Shown here piece by piece: positions 30,460 to 40,183 of a stretch of DNA of 64,000 bases. The number at the start of each line of letters is the position of its first letter. Within the stretch, counting starts at the first letter, position 1. The stretch is from the NCBI RefSeq assembly GCF_004762045.1, contig NZ_SJOM01000007.1:2024783-2088782 (forward strand), written 5' to 3'. The position numbers and the translations under genes are program-made. This DNA comes from Mycobacterium sp. DL99. GTDB lineage: Bacteria > Actinomycetota > Actinomycetes > Mycobacteriales > Mycobacteriaceae. The notes beneath the pieces are model-generated. The model was not told the origin of the DNA. It saw only the letters and a program-made list of their open reading frames with translations, and did no database searches.

Positions 30460-32843
30460 GAGTCGGCCCGCGCGATCGAGACCAAGCCCCCGGCGGTCAC
30501 CCCGAGTTGGCGATGGATCGCTGACCCCGGAGAATTGGTGGGCAGCCACACCACCCGGTCGGGCATCTCGGTGACCGACAGCGGCAGCGTGACGGCGCCG
30601 CGGTCAGTGCTCACGGTCACCGGATCTCGCGGTGCGACACCGAGTTCGGCGGCCGTGGCCGGGGACAGGCGCACCACGGGACTGACCGCGGTGCCGGCCA
30701 GGTACGGTTCGCCGTCCTGAAGGCGTCCGGCGTCGAGCAGCTGGCGCCAGCTGGCCAGCACGGCCTGCCCGGGGCCCGGGGTCGGCGGCGGCGCGGGCAC
30801 TGCCGACGGTTCGGCGGCGCGGGGTCCGGTCCAGGTGCCGAGCCCGGCCAGCTCGCCGTCGGCGGCCTCGGGTCCGGTCAGGCCGAGATCGACGCCGATC
30901 TCGTCGGCCAGGTAGTGCAGGACGCGAAGGTCGGGGATGGCGTTGGTCTGCAAGGCCGGTCTGAACGGGCGAATCCGGCCTTCCCAGTTGAGGTATGCGC
31001 CGCCTTTCTCCACCACCGGCGCCACGGGGAAGACCACGTCAGCCAGTTCGGTGACCTCGCTCTCACGCAACTCGAGGCTCACCACGAACGGAGTGGCGCG
31101 CAGCGCCGCCAATGCGGCGGCAGGGTCGGGAAGGTCGGCGACCTCGACACCGCCGACGATGAGCGCCGAGAGCGTTCCGTCGGCGGCCGCGGCCAGGATG
31201 GCGCTGGTGTCGCGGCCCGCGGTGTCAGACAGGTCGGACGTGTTCCACACCGCGGCGGTCTGGGCCCGGGCGTCGGCGTCGTCTACGGGGCGGCCGCCGG
31301 GCAGCAAGTTGGGCAGGGCACCGGCCTCCAGAGCGCCGCGCTCACCGGCCCGGCGTGGAATCCAGGCCAGCTGGGCGCCGGTGGCCGAGGCAAGCCGCAG
31401 CGCGGCCGACAGCGCACCGGGCGAGGTGGCCAGTCGTTCACCCACCAGGATCACCGCACCGGGGCGACGCAACCGCTCATCGGTTTCCAGCGCCTCCAGC
31501 GCGCCAGCTTCGGCCCCAGGGACCGTCGGGACCAGTGTGCCCACCATCTTGGTCAGGCCACGGCTGGCGAACGGGGCCACCGCGAGTACCTGCAGGCCGT
31601 TCTTTCGGGCGGCTTTGCGCAGGCGCAGGAAGACGATCGGGGATTCCTCTTCGGGCTCCAGCCCGACGAGCAGCACGGTCGGCGCCTTCTCCAGTTCGGC
31701 GTAGCGCAGTGTGATGGGATGCCCGGCGACGTGTGCCGCGAGGAAATCAGCCTCCTCGCCGGAATGCGGGCGGGCACGGAAGTCGATGTCGTTGGTGCCC
31801 AGAACCATTCGAGCGAACTTCGAGTACCCGTATGCATCCTGCACAGTGCAGCGCCCGCCCACCAGCACGCCGGTGTTGGCACCGGAGGCCAGCAGGCCCG
31901 CTCCGGCCACCGTCAGCGCCTCCGACCACGAAGCCGGTCGTAACGCACCGTCTTCACGGATCAGCGGCGTGGTGATCCGGTCACCGACCGTCGCGTAGGT
32001 GAATGCCCACCGGCCCTTGTCGCAGTTCCACTCCTCGTTGACCTCGGGATCATCCCCGGCCAAGCGGCGCAGTACCTTTCCGCGTCGATGATCGGTGCGC
32101 TGGGCGCAACCCGACGCGCAGTGCTCACAGACGCTGGGGCTGGAGACGAGGTCGAACGGCCGGGCCCGGAACCGGTAGGCCGTCCCGGTCAGCGCCCCCA
32201 CCGGACAGATCTGCACGGTGTTGCCGGAGAAGTAGGACTGGAGCGGTTCCCCCGGGGCGATGCCGACCTGTTGCAGCGCACCGCGTTCCAGCAGCTCGAT
32301 GAACGGGTCACCGGCGATCTGCGCGGAGAACCGGGTGCAGCGTGCGCACAACACGCACCGTTCGCGGTCCAGCAGTACCTGCGCGGAAATGTTGATCGGC
32401 TTGGGGTAGGTCCGCTTGACGTCCTCGAACCGGGTTTCCGGGCGCCCGTTGGACATTGCCTGGTTCTGTAAGGGACATTCGCCGCCCTTGTCGCAGACGG
32501 GGCAGTCCAGCGGATGGTTGATCAGCAGCAGCTCCATCACGCCGCGTTGTGCTTTGTCGGCGGCCTCGGAGCTGTACTGGGTGTGTACGACCATGTCCGG
32601 GCTGACCGTGGTGGTACACGAGGCCATCGGTTTGCGCTGACCCTCGACCTCGACGAGGCACTGTCGGCACGCCCCGACCGGATCGAGCAGCGGATGGTCG
32701 CAGAACCGGGGGATCTGGACACCCATCAGCTCGGCGGCGCGGATCACCAACGTGCCCTTGGGGACACTGATCTGCTCGCCGTCGATGGTCAGCGGCACCA
32801 TCTCCACCGGCGGGGCGTCCTTGGTCGGCTCAGCCAATGTCAC
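30456..32843 (-). CDS. nuoG: NADH-quinone oxidoreductase subunit G
   Basis: 795 residues. N-terminal ferredoxin-type module with clusters N1b/N5/N4: [34 protein letters not shown], then CEHCASGC as the extra N7-like site, followed by a degenerate molybdopterin oxidoreductase domain. GTG at 32843 has GAAAGGGGG 6 bases upstream and is the best start. The 47-base gap to nuoF contains a 15-bp tandem duplication. Confidence 0.96.
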   Translation of the reverse strand: MTLAEPTKDAPPVEMVPLTIDGEQISVPKGTLVIRAAELMGVQIPRFCDHPLLDPVGACRQCLVEVEGQRKPMASCTTTVSPDMVVHTQYSSEAADKAQRGVMELLLINHPLDCPVCDKGGECPLQNQAMSNGRPETRFEDVKRTYPKPINISAQVLLDRERCVLCARCTRFSAQIAGDPFIELLERGALQQVGIAPGEPLQSYFSGNTVQICPVGALTGTAYRFRARPFDLVSSPSVCEHCASGCAQRTDHRRGKVLRRLAGDDPEVNEEWNCDKGRWAFTYATVGDRITTPLIREDGALRPASWSEALTVAGAGLLASGANTGVLVGGRCTVQDAYGYSKFARMVLGTNDIDFRARPHSGEEADFLAAHVAGHPITLRYAELEKAPTVLLVGLEPEEESPIVFLRLRKAARKNGLQVLAVAPFASRGLTKMVGTLVPTVPGAEAGALEALETDERLRRPGAVILVGERLATSPGALSAALRLASATGAQLAWIPRRAGERGALEAGALPNLLPGGRPVDDADARAQTAAVWNTSDLSDTAGRDTSAILAAAADGTLSALIVGGVEVADLPDPAAALAALRATPFVVSLELRESEVTELADVVFPVAPVVEKGGAYLNWEGRIRPFRPALQTNAIPDLRVLHYLADEIGVDLGLTGPEAADGELAGLGTWTGPRAAEPSAVPAPPPTPGPGQAVLASWRQLLDAGRLQDGEPYLAGTAVSPVVRLSPATAAELGVAPRDPVTVSTDRGAVTLPLSVTEMPDRVVWLPTNSPGSAIHRQLGVTAGGLVSIARADS

Positions 32844-32857
32844 GTACGGCCCCCTTT

Positions 32858-32887
32858 CCTCGCGGTGAGAAATCTCGCGGTGAGAAA
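32858..32887. repeat. Tandem 15-bp duplication in the nuoF-nuoG gap
   Basis: CCTCGCGGTGAGAAA and TCTCGCGGTGAGAAA follow each other directly (14 of 15 identical). They lie between the nuoF stop and the nuoG ribosome site; on the mRNA each unit begins TTTCTCACC. Confidence 0.75.
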
Positions 32888-32890
32888 CAT

Positions 32891-34207
32891 CTACGCACCC
32901 GCCCCTTCGGTCGCCATCAGCGTCGAGGCGTGCGGATCGAACGGGCACCCACCGTCCAGGTGCGCCACGTACTCGTCGCGGAAATGCTGGATCGAGGACA
33001 TGATCGGGCTGGCCGCACCGTCTCCCAATGCGCAGAACGACTTTCCGAAGATGCCGTCGGCGATGTCGAGCAGCTTGTCGATATCGGCCTGGCTACCCGC
33101 ACCGGTTTCCAGCCGGGCGTAGATCTGGGCCAGCCAGTAGGTGCCTTCGCGGCACGGTGTGCACTTTCCGCAGGACTCGTGGGCGTAGAACTGGGTCCAG
33201 CGCCGCACGGCCCGCACCACACAGGTGGTCTCGTCGAAGATCTGCAGTGCCTTGGTGCCGAGCATGGACCCGACGGAGGCCATGCCCTCGTAATCCAGTG
33301 GCACGTCGATGTGTTCGGCCGTGAGTAGCGGTGTCGACGAACCGCCCGGGGTCCAGAATTTCAAGGTGTGCCCGTCGCGGAGCCCGCCGGCATAATCGAG
33401 CAGTTCGCGCAGCGTGATCCCGAGCGGTGCCTCGTACTGGCCGGGCCGGTTGACGTGGCCGGACAGCGAGTACAACGTGAAGCCGGGGGATTTCTCCGAA
33501 CCCATCGACCGGAACCAGTCCACCCCGTTGACCAGGATGGGCGGGACACTGGCGATGGACTCGACATTGTTGACGACGGTCGGGCAGGCGTACAGGCCCG
33601 CGACGGCGGGAAACGGTGGCCGCAACCGCGGTTGGCCGCGCCGGCCTTCCAGGGAATCCAGCAGCGCGGTCTCCTCGCCGCAGATGTAGGCGCCCGCACC
33701 GGCGTGCACGGTCAGCTCCAGATCGAAGCCCGAGCCGAGGATGTCGGTGCCCAGATATCCGGCCGCATAGGCTTCGGCGACCGCGGCCTGCAGACGCCGC
33801 AGCACCGGCACCACCTCACCTCGCACGTAGATGAACGCATGGCGGGCCCGGATCGCGTATGCCGCGATGATCACACCTTCGACCAGGAAGTGCGGGGTGG
33901 TCAGCAGGAGTGGAATGTCCTTGCACGTACCGGGTTCCGACTCGTCGGCGTTGACCACGAGGTAGTGCGGCTTGGCCCCCGCGCCGTCTTCGCCCTGCGG
34001 GATGAACGACCACTTGGTCCCGGTCGGGAACCCGGCGCCGCCGCGTCCGCGCAGTCCGGAATCCTTCACCAGCGCGATCACGTCGTCCGGCCCCATCGCC
34101 AGGGCCCGCTGCAGCCCGCGGTAACCGTCGTGGCGGCGGTAGGTGTCCAACGTCCACGGTTCTGGTTCGTCCCAGAATCGGCTGAGTACCGGGGTCAGTG
34201 CGGTCAT
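32891..34207 (-). CDS. nuoF: NADH-quinone oxidoreductase subunit F (NADH/FMN site)
   Basis: 438 residues. Carries the NADH/FMN loop [30 protein letters not shown], and the N3 [4Fe-4S] motif [15 protein letters not shown] plus a later Cys in [10 protein letters not shown]. This is where NADH enters the complex. ATG overlaps the nuoE stop (ATGA). Confidence 0.97.
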   Translation of the reverse strand: MTALTPVLSRFWDEPEPWTLDTYRRHDGYRGLQRALAMGPDDVIALVKDSGLRGRGGAGFPTGTKWSFIPQGEDGAGAKPHYLVVNADESEPGTCKDIPLLLTTPHFLVEGVIIAAYAIRARHAFIYVRGEVVPVLRRLQAAVAEAYAAGYLGTDILGSGFDLELTVHAGAGAYICGEETALLDSLEGRRGQPRLRPPFPAVAGLYACPTVVNNVESIASVPPILVNGVDWFRSMGSEKSPGFTLYSLSGHVNRPGQYEAPLGITLRELLDYAGGLRDGHTLKFWTPGGSSTPLLTAEHIDVPLDYEGMASVGSMLGTKALQIFDETTCVVRAVRRWTQFYAHESCGKCTPCREGTYWLAQIYARLETGAGSQADIDKLLDIADGIFGKSFCALGDGAASPIMSSIQHFRDEYVAHLDGGCPFDPHASTLMATEGAGA

Positions 34208-34932
34208 GTGATCGGACCTGCCTCAGGAGCGGACATTCCGCGTTTGTGGGCTTCACGCAGGCCGGCCAGGGTGGCCGTGCCGGGGGCGCCGCCCGGTGTA
34301 TGCGGATTGGTCAGGCCCGCCAGGGTGCGCGCCGTTTCCCGGAAGGTGCACAGGGGTGCCCCGCGCGTCGGTGCCGGGGGCGTCCCGCTACGTAAGCCGT
34401 CCACCAGATCCCGTGCCGACGACGGAGTCTGGTTGTCGTAGAACTCCCAGTTGACCATCACCACCGGGGCGTAGTCGCACGCCGCGTTGCATTCGATGTG
34501 TTCGAGGGTGACCCGACTGTCGGGGGTGGTCCCCCCGGCGTGGATGTCGAGATGATCCTGTAGTGCGTCCAGGATCGCGTCGCCGCCCATGATCGCGCAC
34601 AACGTGTTGGTGCAGACGCCGACGAGGTAGTCGCCGGTAGGGGTACGCCGGTACATCGAGTAGAACGTGGCCACGGCGGTGACCTCGGCATGGCTCAGGT
34701 CCAACAGCGCTGCACAGAAACCGATTCCGGCAGGGGTGAGGCAAGCGTCCTCTGCCTGCACCAGATGAAGCAGCGGCAGCAGGGCGGAACGGGCGTCGGG
34801 ATAGCGGGCGGTGATCTGCTCGGCGTCGACAGTGAGCCGGGCCGTCACCTCGTCCGGATACGCCGCGGGCCCGTTGATCGGCGGGCCCGCTTCATCGGGG
34901 CGCTGCCCCAGTTGAATGAATACGTCGCTCAT
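34204..34932 (-). CDS. nuoE: NADH-quinone oxidoreductase subunit E
   Basis: 242 residues. The [2Fe-2S] N1a cluster ligands are in CTNTLCAIMGGD and ECNAACDYAPVVMVN (spacing C-x4-C ... C-x3-C). N-terminal helical part has LLPLLHLVQAEDACLTP. ATG at 34932; its ribosome site GAGGAG is contributed by one copy of a 20-bp repeat in the leader. Longer than E. coli NuoE through a C-terminal extension. Confidence 0.96.
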   Translation of the reverse strand: MSDVFIQLGQRPDEAGPPINGPAAYPDEVTARLTVDAEQITARYPDARSALLPLLHLVQAEDACLTPAGIGFCAALLDLSHAEVTAVATFYSMYRRTPTGDYLVGVCTNTLCAIMGGDAILDALQDHLDIHAGGTTPDSRVTLEHIECNAACDYAPVVMVNWEFYDNQTPSSARDLVDGLRSGTPPAPTRGAPLCTFRETARTLAGLTNPHTPGGAPGTATLAGLREAHKRGMSAPEAGPIT

Positions 34933-34942
34933 CCGTGCTGTC

Positions 34943-34992
34943 TCCTCTTCGCGCAAGCGCTCCTGCCCGGTTTCCTCTTCGCGCAAGCGCTC
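34943..34992. repeat. Duplicated 20-bp unit between nuoD and nuoE
   Basis: The unit TCCTCTTCGCGCAAGCGCTC occurs at 34943-34962 and 34973-34992 (30-base period). On the mRNA it reads GAGCGCTTGCGCGAAGAGGA; the copy nearer nuoE supplies the Shine-Dalgarno. Inner GCGC-AA-GCGC can form a small stem. Confidence 0.75.
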
Positions 34993-34993
34993 A

Positions 34994-36298
34994 TCAGCGA
35001 TCAACTCCACCCATGACCGGATCAATCGACGCCACCGCGGCAATGGCGTCAGCCACCATGCCGCCCTCGCACATCGCCGCCACCGCTTGCAGATTCGTGA
35101 ACGAGGGGTCGCGGTAGTGCACGCGGTACGGCCGGGTGCCACCGTCGGACACGATGTGCACCCCGAGCTCCCCGCGCGGGGACTCCACCGCGACGTACAC
35201 CTGCCCGGCCGGTACCCGGATGCCCTCGGTGACGAGCTTGAAGTGATGGATCAGCCCCTCCATGGAGTGGCCCATGATCTTGGCGATGTGCTCGGGGGAG
35301 TTGCCCAGCCCGTCCGGGCCGAGCTTGAGATCGGCCGGCCAGGCCAGCTTCTTGTCGGTGATCATCACCGGACCGGGGCCGAGTTTCTCCAGTTTGGCCA
35401 CGCACTGCTCGACGATCTTCAACGACTCGCGCATCTCCTTGACCCGGATGATGTACCGGCCGTACGAGTCGCAGCGGTCATCGGTGATGACGTCGAATTC
35501 GTAGTCCTCGTAACCGCAATACGGTTGTGCACGACGCAGATCGTGGGGGAGTCCGGTGGAGCGCAACACCGGGCCGGTGATCCCGAGCGCGATGCACCCG
35601 GTCAGGTCGAGATATCCGACACCGACCGTGCGGGCCTTCCAGATGTAGTTCTCGTTGAGCAGATCCTCCAAGTCCTGCAGGCCTTTCGGCAGCAGATCGA
35701 GCAGCGCGCGAATCTGGCTCACCGCATCGTCGGGTAGGTCGGCGGCCAGCCCGCCCGGTCGGATGTAGGCATGGTTCATCCGCAGGCCGGTGATCGACTC
35801 GAAGACCCGCAGGATCTCTTCACGTTCCCGGAATCCGTAGAACATCGCGCTCATCGCGCCGAGCTCCATCCCGCCGGTGGCCAGCGCCACCAAGTGCGAG
35901 GAGATCCGGTTGAGCTCCATGAGCATCACCCGGATCACGCTGGCGCGCGGCGGGATATCGTCGGTGATGTCCAGCAGCTTCTCCACACCCAGGCAGTACG
36001 CCGTTTCGTTGAAGAACGGCGAGAGGTAGTCCATCCGGGTGACGAACGTGACGCCCTGCGTCCAGTTGCGGTATTCCAGGTTCTTCTCGATGCCGGTATG
36101 CAGATAGCCGATGCCGCAACGGGCTTCGGTGATGATCTCGCCCTCGATCTCCAGGATCAACCGCAGCACCCCGTGGGTCGACGGATGCTGAGGACCCATG
36201 TTGACCACGATGCGTTCGCCGGCATGCTCGCGGGCCGCAGCCACCACGTCGTCCCAGTCCTGTCCGCCGACCACCACGACGGGGGATTCGGTACTCAT
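34994..36298 (-). CDS. nuoD: NADH-quinone oxidoreductase subunit D
   Basis: 434 residues, the 49-kDa quinone-site subunit. [15 protein letters not shown] holds the quinone-loop His; [14 protein letters not shown] and the C-terminal DPVMGGVDR are standard. ATG overlaps the nuoC stop (TGATG), giving translational coupling. I recall reports that the M. tuberculosis orphan receiver Rv3143, whose counterpart lies just upstream of this operon, contacts the Nuo complex. Confidence 0.97.
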   Translation of the reverse strand: MSTESPVVVVGGQDWDDVVAAAREHAGERIVVNMGPQHPSTHGVLRLILEIEGEIITEARCGIGYLHTGIEKNLEYRNWTQGVTFVTRMDYLSPFFNETAYCLGVEKLLDITDDIPPRASVIRVMLMELNRISSHLVALATGGMELGAMSAMFYGFREREEILRVFESITGLRMNHAYIRPGGLAADLPDDAVSQIRALLDLLPKGLQDLEDLLNENYIWKARTVGVGYLDLTGCIALGITGPVLRSTGLPHDLRRAQPYCGYEDYEFDVITDDRCDSYGRYIIRVKEMRESLKIVEQCVAKLEKLGPGPVMITDKKLAWPADLKLGPDGLGNSPEHIAKIMGHSMEGLIHHFKLVTEGIRVPAGQVYVAVESPRGELGVHIVSDGGTRPYRVHYRDPSFTNLQAVAAMCEGGMVADAIAAVASIDPVMGGVDR

Positions 36299-36993
36299 CA
36301 GGTGTAGGACCTCCGCTGATCGGGCGGCGGGATCTGCGCGCCGTGGTATTCGACCGGAATACCGCCCAGCGGATAGTCCTTGCGCTGGGGATGGCCGACC
36401 CAGTCGTCGGGCATCTCGATCCGGGTCAACGCCGGATGCCCGTCGAACACGATGCCGAAGAAGTCGTAGGTCTCGCGTTCGTGCCAGTCGGTGGTCGGAT
36501 AGACCGAGAACAGCGACGGAATGTGCGGATCCGCATCGGGCGCCGCGACTTCCAGCCGAATCCGGCGGTTGTGGGTGATCGACATCAGCGGGTAGACCGC
36601 ATGGAGTTCGCGGTCGGTGTCGTCGGGGTAGTGGACACCGCTCACACCGAGGCACAGCTCGAACCGCAATTGGGGATCATCGCGCAAAATGCTGGCCACA
36701 GCGGGGAGTTGGACCCGGCTGACCTCCAGGGTCAGCTCATCTCGATGAACCACCACGCGCTCGATCGACACCGCATAGCGCTCCTCTCCGAGGATCTCGG
36801 TGAGCAGGTCCACCACCTCGTCGAAATACCCGCCGTAGGGGCGCGGGGAACTGCCGGGTAATGCCACCGAACGCACCAGCCGGCCGTACCCCGACGTGTC
36901 GCCCGTGCCCGAGGCGCCGAACATGCCGCGGCGCGTCGCGATCACCTCGGGCCCCTGGCCGGTACCCTCGGTGCTTCCGTTGGCCGTGCTCAC
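36298..36993 (-). CDS. nuoC: NADH-quinone oxidoreductase subunit C
   Basis: 231 residues, 30-kDa subunit of the peripheral arm. Signature [23 protein letters not shown] and the end PPPDQRR are clear. GTG start overlapping the nuoB stop (GTGA). Not fused to NuoD, unlike in E. coli. Confidence 0.96.
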   Translation of the reverse strand: MSTANGSTEGTGQGPEVIATRRGMFGASGTGDTSGYGRLVRSVALPGSSPRPYGGYFDEVVDLLTEILGEERYAVSIERVVVHRDELTLEVSRVQLPAVASILRDDPQLRFELCLGVSGVHYPDDTDRELHAVYPLMSITHNRRIRLEVAAPDADPHIPSLFSVYPTTDWHERETYDFFGIVFDGHPALTRIEMPDDWVGHPQRKDYPLGGIPVEYHGAQIPPPDQRRSYT

Positions 36994-37544
36994 CGCAGCA
37001 GACCCTTGAGTTCGATGGTGGGCGTGACCGCCAGCGCTGCCTTCTCGGCTTCCCGGATCGCCTCCTCGCGGTTCACCCCGAGTGGCATCTGCTGAATCTT
37101 GTCGTGCAGCTTCAGGATTGCGTGCAGCAGCATCTCCGGTCGTGGTGGGCAGCCGGGCAGGTAGATGTCGACGGGCACCACATGGTCGACGCCCTGGACC
37201 ACCGCGTAGTTGTTGAACATGCCGCCGGAGGAGGCGCAAACCCCCATGGCCAACACCCATTTCGGCTCGGCCATCTGGTCGTAGATCTGCCGCAGCACCG
37301 GTGCCATCTTCTGGCTCACCCGGCCCGCCACGATCATCAGATCAGCCTGCCGCGGCGTCGCCGAGAATCGTTCCATCCCGAACCGGGCGATGTCGAAACG
37401 CGGTCCGGCCGTCGACATCATCTCGATTGCGCAGCAGGCCAGGCCGAAGGTGGCCGGCCACAACGACCCCTTGCGCACGTATCCCGCGACCGCTTCGACC
37501 GTCGACAGCAGGATTCCACCGGGCAGACGTTCCTCTAGTCCCAA
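36990..37544 (-). CDS. nuoB: NADH-quinone oxidoreductase subunit B ([4Fe-4S] N2)
   Basis: 184 residues. N2 cluster ligands: [20 protein letters not shown] and [11 protein letters not shown]. The natural start appears to be TTG at 37544: it lies 6 bases after GAGGAGG, inside the last codons of nuoA (10-base overlap), and gives the family N-terminus [17 protein letters not shown]. No ATG or GTG start is available before the conserved region. Confidence 0.95.
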   Translation of the reverse strand: MGLEERLPGGILLSTVEAVAGYVRKGSLWPATFGLACCAIEMMSTAGPRFDIARFGMERFSATPRQADLMIVAGRVSQKMAPVLRQIYDQMAEPKWVLAMGVCASSGGMFNNYAVVQGVDHVVPVDIYLPGCPPRPEMLLHAILKLHDKIQQMPLGVNREEAIREAEKAALAVTPTIELKGLLR

Positions 37545-37903
37545 TTCAGGCCTCCTCGCCGCCAGACGTAGGCGTACGCCACGAACACCGTGAGCATGAA
37601 CAGCAACATCTCCACCAGCGCGAACAACCCGAGGTTGTCGAAGGCCACCGCCCACGGATAGAGGAAGACGATTTCGATGTCGAACACGATGAACAACATC
37701 GCGGTCAGGTAATACCGGATGGGCATGCGTTGGCCGGTCACGCCGGCGGCGCCGGGCTGCATCGGCTCGATACCGCATTCGTAGGCCTCGAGTTTGGACC
37801 GGTTGTAGCGGCGCGGGCCGATGACGAGCGCGATCCCCACGGAAACCACGGCGAACGCCGCCGCGATCGCTCCGAGAACCAAGATGGGCGTGTATAGATT
37901 CAT
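37535..37903 (-). CDS. nuoA: NADH-quinone oxidoreductase subunit A
   Basis: 122 residues, three helices, first gene of the operon. [11 protein letters not shown] is the conserved loop at the quinone chamber entrance; [22 protein letters not shown] is the second helix. ATG at 37903 has AGGGAG upstream. The leader carries a CRP-like site and a TAGGCT box. Confidence 0.96.
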   Translation of the reverse strand: MNLYTPILVLGAIAAAFAVVSVGIALVIGPRRYNRSKLEAYECGIEPMQPGAAGVTGQRMPIRYYLTAMLFIVFDIEIVFLYPWAVAFDNLGLFALVEMLLFMLTVFVAYAYVWRRGGLNWD

Positions 37904-37934
37904 GCCACTTATCGCTCCCTCGGTGGGCTGTCGA

Positions 37935-37955
37935 TGTGAGCTAACCCACAGCCTA
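37935..37955 (-). promoter_or_regulatory. CRP-like site and -10 box at the nuo promoter
   Basis: TGTGA-GCTAAC-CCACA (37935-37950) differs at one base from the TGTGA-N6-TCACA consensus of mycobacterial CRP. A -10-like TAGGCT (37955-37950) directly adjoins it, so the start point would fall inside the site, about 40 bases before nuoA. In that position CRP would repress; if the true start is further down it could activate. Confidence 0.55.
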
Positions 37956-38076
37956 GCGAGGTTTGCGGCCTGTGCCACACATTTTGGTTAGTATCGTTTC
38001 ATATCGGGGCAGCGTGTCGCTGCGGCCAGAGCCATGCCGCGAACAATCAACGGCAACACGGCAATTCGAAAAAGAG

Positions 38077-38475
38077 TTACTGGACCGGGGCGCGCAGGAG
38101 CGACACCACCGCATCGCCCAACCGGATCGGATCGATCGGGTGCGGCACGGCCGCCTCGGCCCGTGACCAGCTAGCCAGCCAGGCATCGTCAGGACGCCCG
38201 GTCAGCACCAGGATCGGCGGGCAATTCGCGATCTCGTCCTTGAGTTGTTTGGCGACGCCCATGCCCCCGGCTGGGGTGGCCTCACCATCGAGGATGGCCA
38301 GGTCGATACCCCCGGCGTCCATCCGCGAGATCACCATCGGTGCGGTGGCGATCTCCACGTATTCCAGTTCGGGCAGTTCCGGATGCACGCGTTTGCCCAG
38401 TGCGAGACGTACCTGTTCGCGGGTGCGCGGGTTGTCGCTGTACACCAGGATGTGCAGCGGCGCGGGGCCGGCCAT
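38077..38475 (-). CDS. Orphan receiver-domain protein, Rv3143-like
   Basis: 132 residues: a stand-alone response-regulator receiver with no output domain. The phosphoacceptor Asp in LAILDGE and the Thr in LTGRPD are kept, but the acidic pair is reduced to S-D (YSDNPRT) and the conserved lysine is replaced in AVPHPID, so phospho-signalling may be altered. Position next to nuoA matches M. tuberculosis Rv3143. ATG at 38475. It may act by protein contact, possibly on complex I, rather than by binding DNA. Confidence 0.85.
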   Translation of the reverse strand: MAGPAPLHILVYSDNPRTREQVRLALGKRVHPELPELEYVEIATAPMVISRMDAGGIDLAILDGEATPAGGMGVAKQLKDEIANCPPILVLTGRPDDAWLASWSRAEAAVPHPIDPIRLGDAVVSLLRAPVQ

Positions 38476-38539
38476 GAAACCGATGCTACTGCGCGGGGCC
38501 CCGTGGGCCGGACAACTCAGCGAATCCTGTTGTGGGGCA

Positions 38540-39055
38540 TCAGACTCGGGTGAACAGAAGTTCACCGGACAGGACTGTGGTCGGACCGACCATCCCCAGC
38601 AGGTCTCCCGACACGCCGAAGTCGTCTCGTTGAACCTGGCACTGGCCCGACAGCCGCAGCGCGCCGTCGTCGAGGACCTGCACATCGACCGGTAAATCGA
38701 TGGGCTTCGACACTCCGCGAACCGTCAGGACCGTCGTCAACTGCACCCTGTCGTCGGACGGGCCCAAACCCGTCACCTCCATCGTGATGCCGGGATGGGC
38801 CTGGGCATCGAAGAAGTCGGCGGATCGCAGATGGTTGTCCCGCTTGCTGATCCCGGTGCGCACCGATGCCGCGGCGATCACCACCCGGCCGTTCACCCCG
38901 GCGCCGGCGGAGCCTTCACCGGTGAACTCGGTGAACCGCCCGGTGACCGTCGACAGGCCCCACAGTGTCTTGTTCCGAAACGTCACGGCGGACCGATCCG
39001 GAACCAGTGTCCAGTTCCCGGCGCTCGCGGTGAGGATGTCGCTGATCGTGGCCAT
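38540..39055 (-). CDS. YceI family protein
   Basis: 171 residues, YceI lipocalin-like beta-barrel. Begins with the strand pattern W-T-L-V-P-D-R-S-x-V-x-F and has TGRFTEFTGEG and LRSADFFDAQAHPGITM as family hallmarks. Such proteins bind isoprenoids or other amphiphiles. No signal peptide is seen, so this one is cytosolic. 64 bases separate it from the downstream receiver gene. Confidence 0.88.
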   Translation of the reverse strand: MATISDILTASAGNWTLVPDRSAVTFRNKTLWGLSTVTGRFTEFTGEGSAGAGVNGRVVIAAASVRTGISKRDNHLRSADFFDAQAHPGITMEVTGLGPSDDRVQLTTVLTVRGVSKPIDLPVDVQVLDDGALRLSGQCQVQRDDFGVSGDLLGMVGPTTVLSGELLFTRV

Positions 39056-39094
39056 GCCATCTCCAGTCTTGTCGGGCCGGATGATCGGCTCGGG

Positions 39095-39487
39095 TCAGGT
39101 GAGCAGCGGCGCGATGTCCTTCGGATCGAAGTACTCGTCGATGCGGTGGATCAGACCGTCGGTACCCACTTTGATCACGATGCACACCCGCAATGCGATC
39201 AATGTGCCGTCAGGTGCACCGGCGTGCAGGACGTGCTGCTGGACGAATCCGCCGTCGAAGAACTGCCGGTCCAACACCTCGTAGCGGCGCTCCCGGGTGG
39301 CGTTGATGAACCAGTCGATGACTTTCAACGCGCGGGGCCGGTCGTTGTCCCTGGCATCGCCGGCGTGCCACACGGCGACGTCGTCGGCCCACAGTTGAGC
39401 GACACCGGCCTTGTCGCCGCGCTCGATCGCGTCGAACAGTCGGTGCGCGACGTCGTCGATGACTTCGACTTCGGCAGGGGACATCAT
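39095..39487 (-). CDS. NTF2-like / SnoaL-domain protein
   Basis: 130 residues. Helix with DAIERGDKAGVAQLWADDVAVWHAGD and the C-terminal strands IKVGTDGLIHRIDEYFDPKDIAPLL suit the NTF2-like fold (limonene-epoxide hydrolase or ketosteroid isomerase relatives). GAGGAG lies 3 bases before two adjacent ATG codons. Divergent from the methyltransferase gene across 55 bases that contain a MerR-type palindrome. Function unknown. Confidence 0.75.
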   Translation of the reverse strand: MMSPAEVEVIDDVAHRLFDAIERGDKAGVAQLWADDVAVWHAGDARDNDRPRALKVIDWFINATRERRYEVLDRQFFDGGFVQQHVLHAGAPDGTLIALRVCIVIKVGTDGLIHRIDEYFDPKDIAPLLT

Positions 39488-39505
39488 CGGCTCCTCGGGT
39501 AGGGC

Positions 39506-39536
39506 TTGACCTCAATGGCTATTCAGGTTTCAGACT
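39506..39536 (+). promoter_or_regulatory. MerR/SoxR-type promoter of the methyltransferase gene
   Basis: -35 TTGACC (39506-39511) and -10 CAGACT (39531-39536) are separated by 19 bases, the over-long spacer of MerR-family targets. The spacer is covered by ACCTCAATGGCTATTCAGGT (39509-39528), a 20-bp near-palindrome with 16 matching positions. The -10 places transcription at the ATG, 39543. Confidence 0.6.
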
Positions 39537-39542
39537 CGAATC

Positions 39543-40178
39543 ATGAACTCCACGCCTGCACAGTCGCTGTTCGACGAAGCCTATGAGTCCCGGACCGCGC
39601 CCTGGGTCATCGGCGAGCCGCAACCGGCCATCGTCGAGCTGGAACGCACCGGTCGTGTGGGCGGCAAGGTGCTCGATGTCGGCTGCGGCGCTGGTGAGCA
39701 CACCATGCTGCTGACCCGGCTCGGGTACGACGTTCTCGGTATCGACTTCTCCGAACAGGCCGTCACCCAGGCCCGGGAGAACGCCGCGCAGCGGGGTATC
39801 GACGCGCATTTCGCCGTCGCCGACGCGACCCGCCTCGGTGCGGAGCAGGACCCGCGTTACGACACGATCGTCGACAGTGCGCTGTTTCATGTCTTCGACG
39901 ATGCCGACCGGCCGCGTTATGTGGCCAGCCTGCACCGGGTAGCCCGGCCTGGTGCGACGGTGCACGTCCTGGCGCTGTCCGACGCGGGTCGTGGGTTCGG
40001 ACCCCAGGTCAGCGCCGAGGTGGTCCGCCAGGCCTTCGCCGATGGCTGGGAGCTGGAGGCGCTGGACACCACGACATACCGCGGCGTGGTGGGCGCGGCC
40101 CATGCCGAGGCGCTGGGGGAGCAGGTCGGAGCCCGGGTGGACGAGCCGGCGTGGCTGGCCCGGGTCCGCAGGCTCTGA
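39543..40178 (+). CDS. Class I SAM-dependent methyltransferase
   Basis: 211 residues. Motif I KVLDVGCGAGEHTMLL, motif II acidic end LGIDFSEQAV, and DSALFHVF after the fourth strand define a small-molecule methyltransferase (methyltransferase 25/thiopurine-like group). Acts in the cytosol on an unknown acceptor. Expected to be leaderless and under a MerR-type promoter, which hints at a response to a metal, oxidant or drug. No MerR gene is in the neighbourhood. Confidence 0.85.
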   Translation: MNSTPAQSLFDEAYESRTAPWVIGEPQPAIVELERTGRVGGKVLDVGCGAGEHTMLLTRLGYDVLGIDFSEQAVTQARENAAQRGIDAHFAVADATRLGAEQDPRYDTIVDSALFHVFDDADRPRYVASLHRVARPGATVHVLALSDAGRGFGPQVSAEVVRQAFADGWELEALDTTTYRGVVGAAHAEALGEQVGARVDEPAWLARVRRL

Positions 40179-40183
40179 CGGGT

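Noticed and set aside
32843..32948. Extended NuoG N-terminus starting at 32948
   Set aside because: It would include the tandem repeat and nuoF stop region, while GTG at 32843 has a strong ribosome site.
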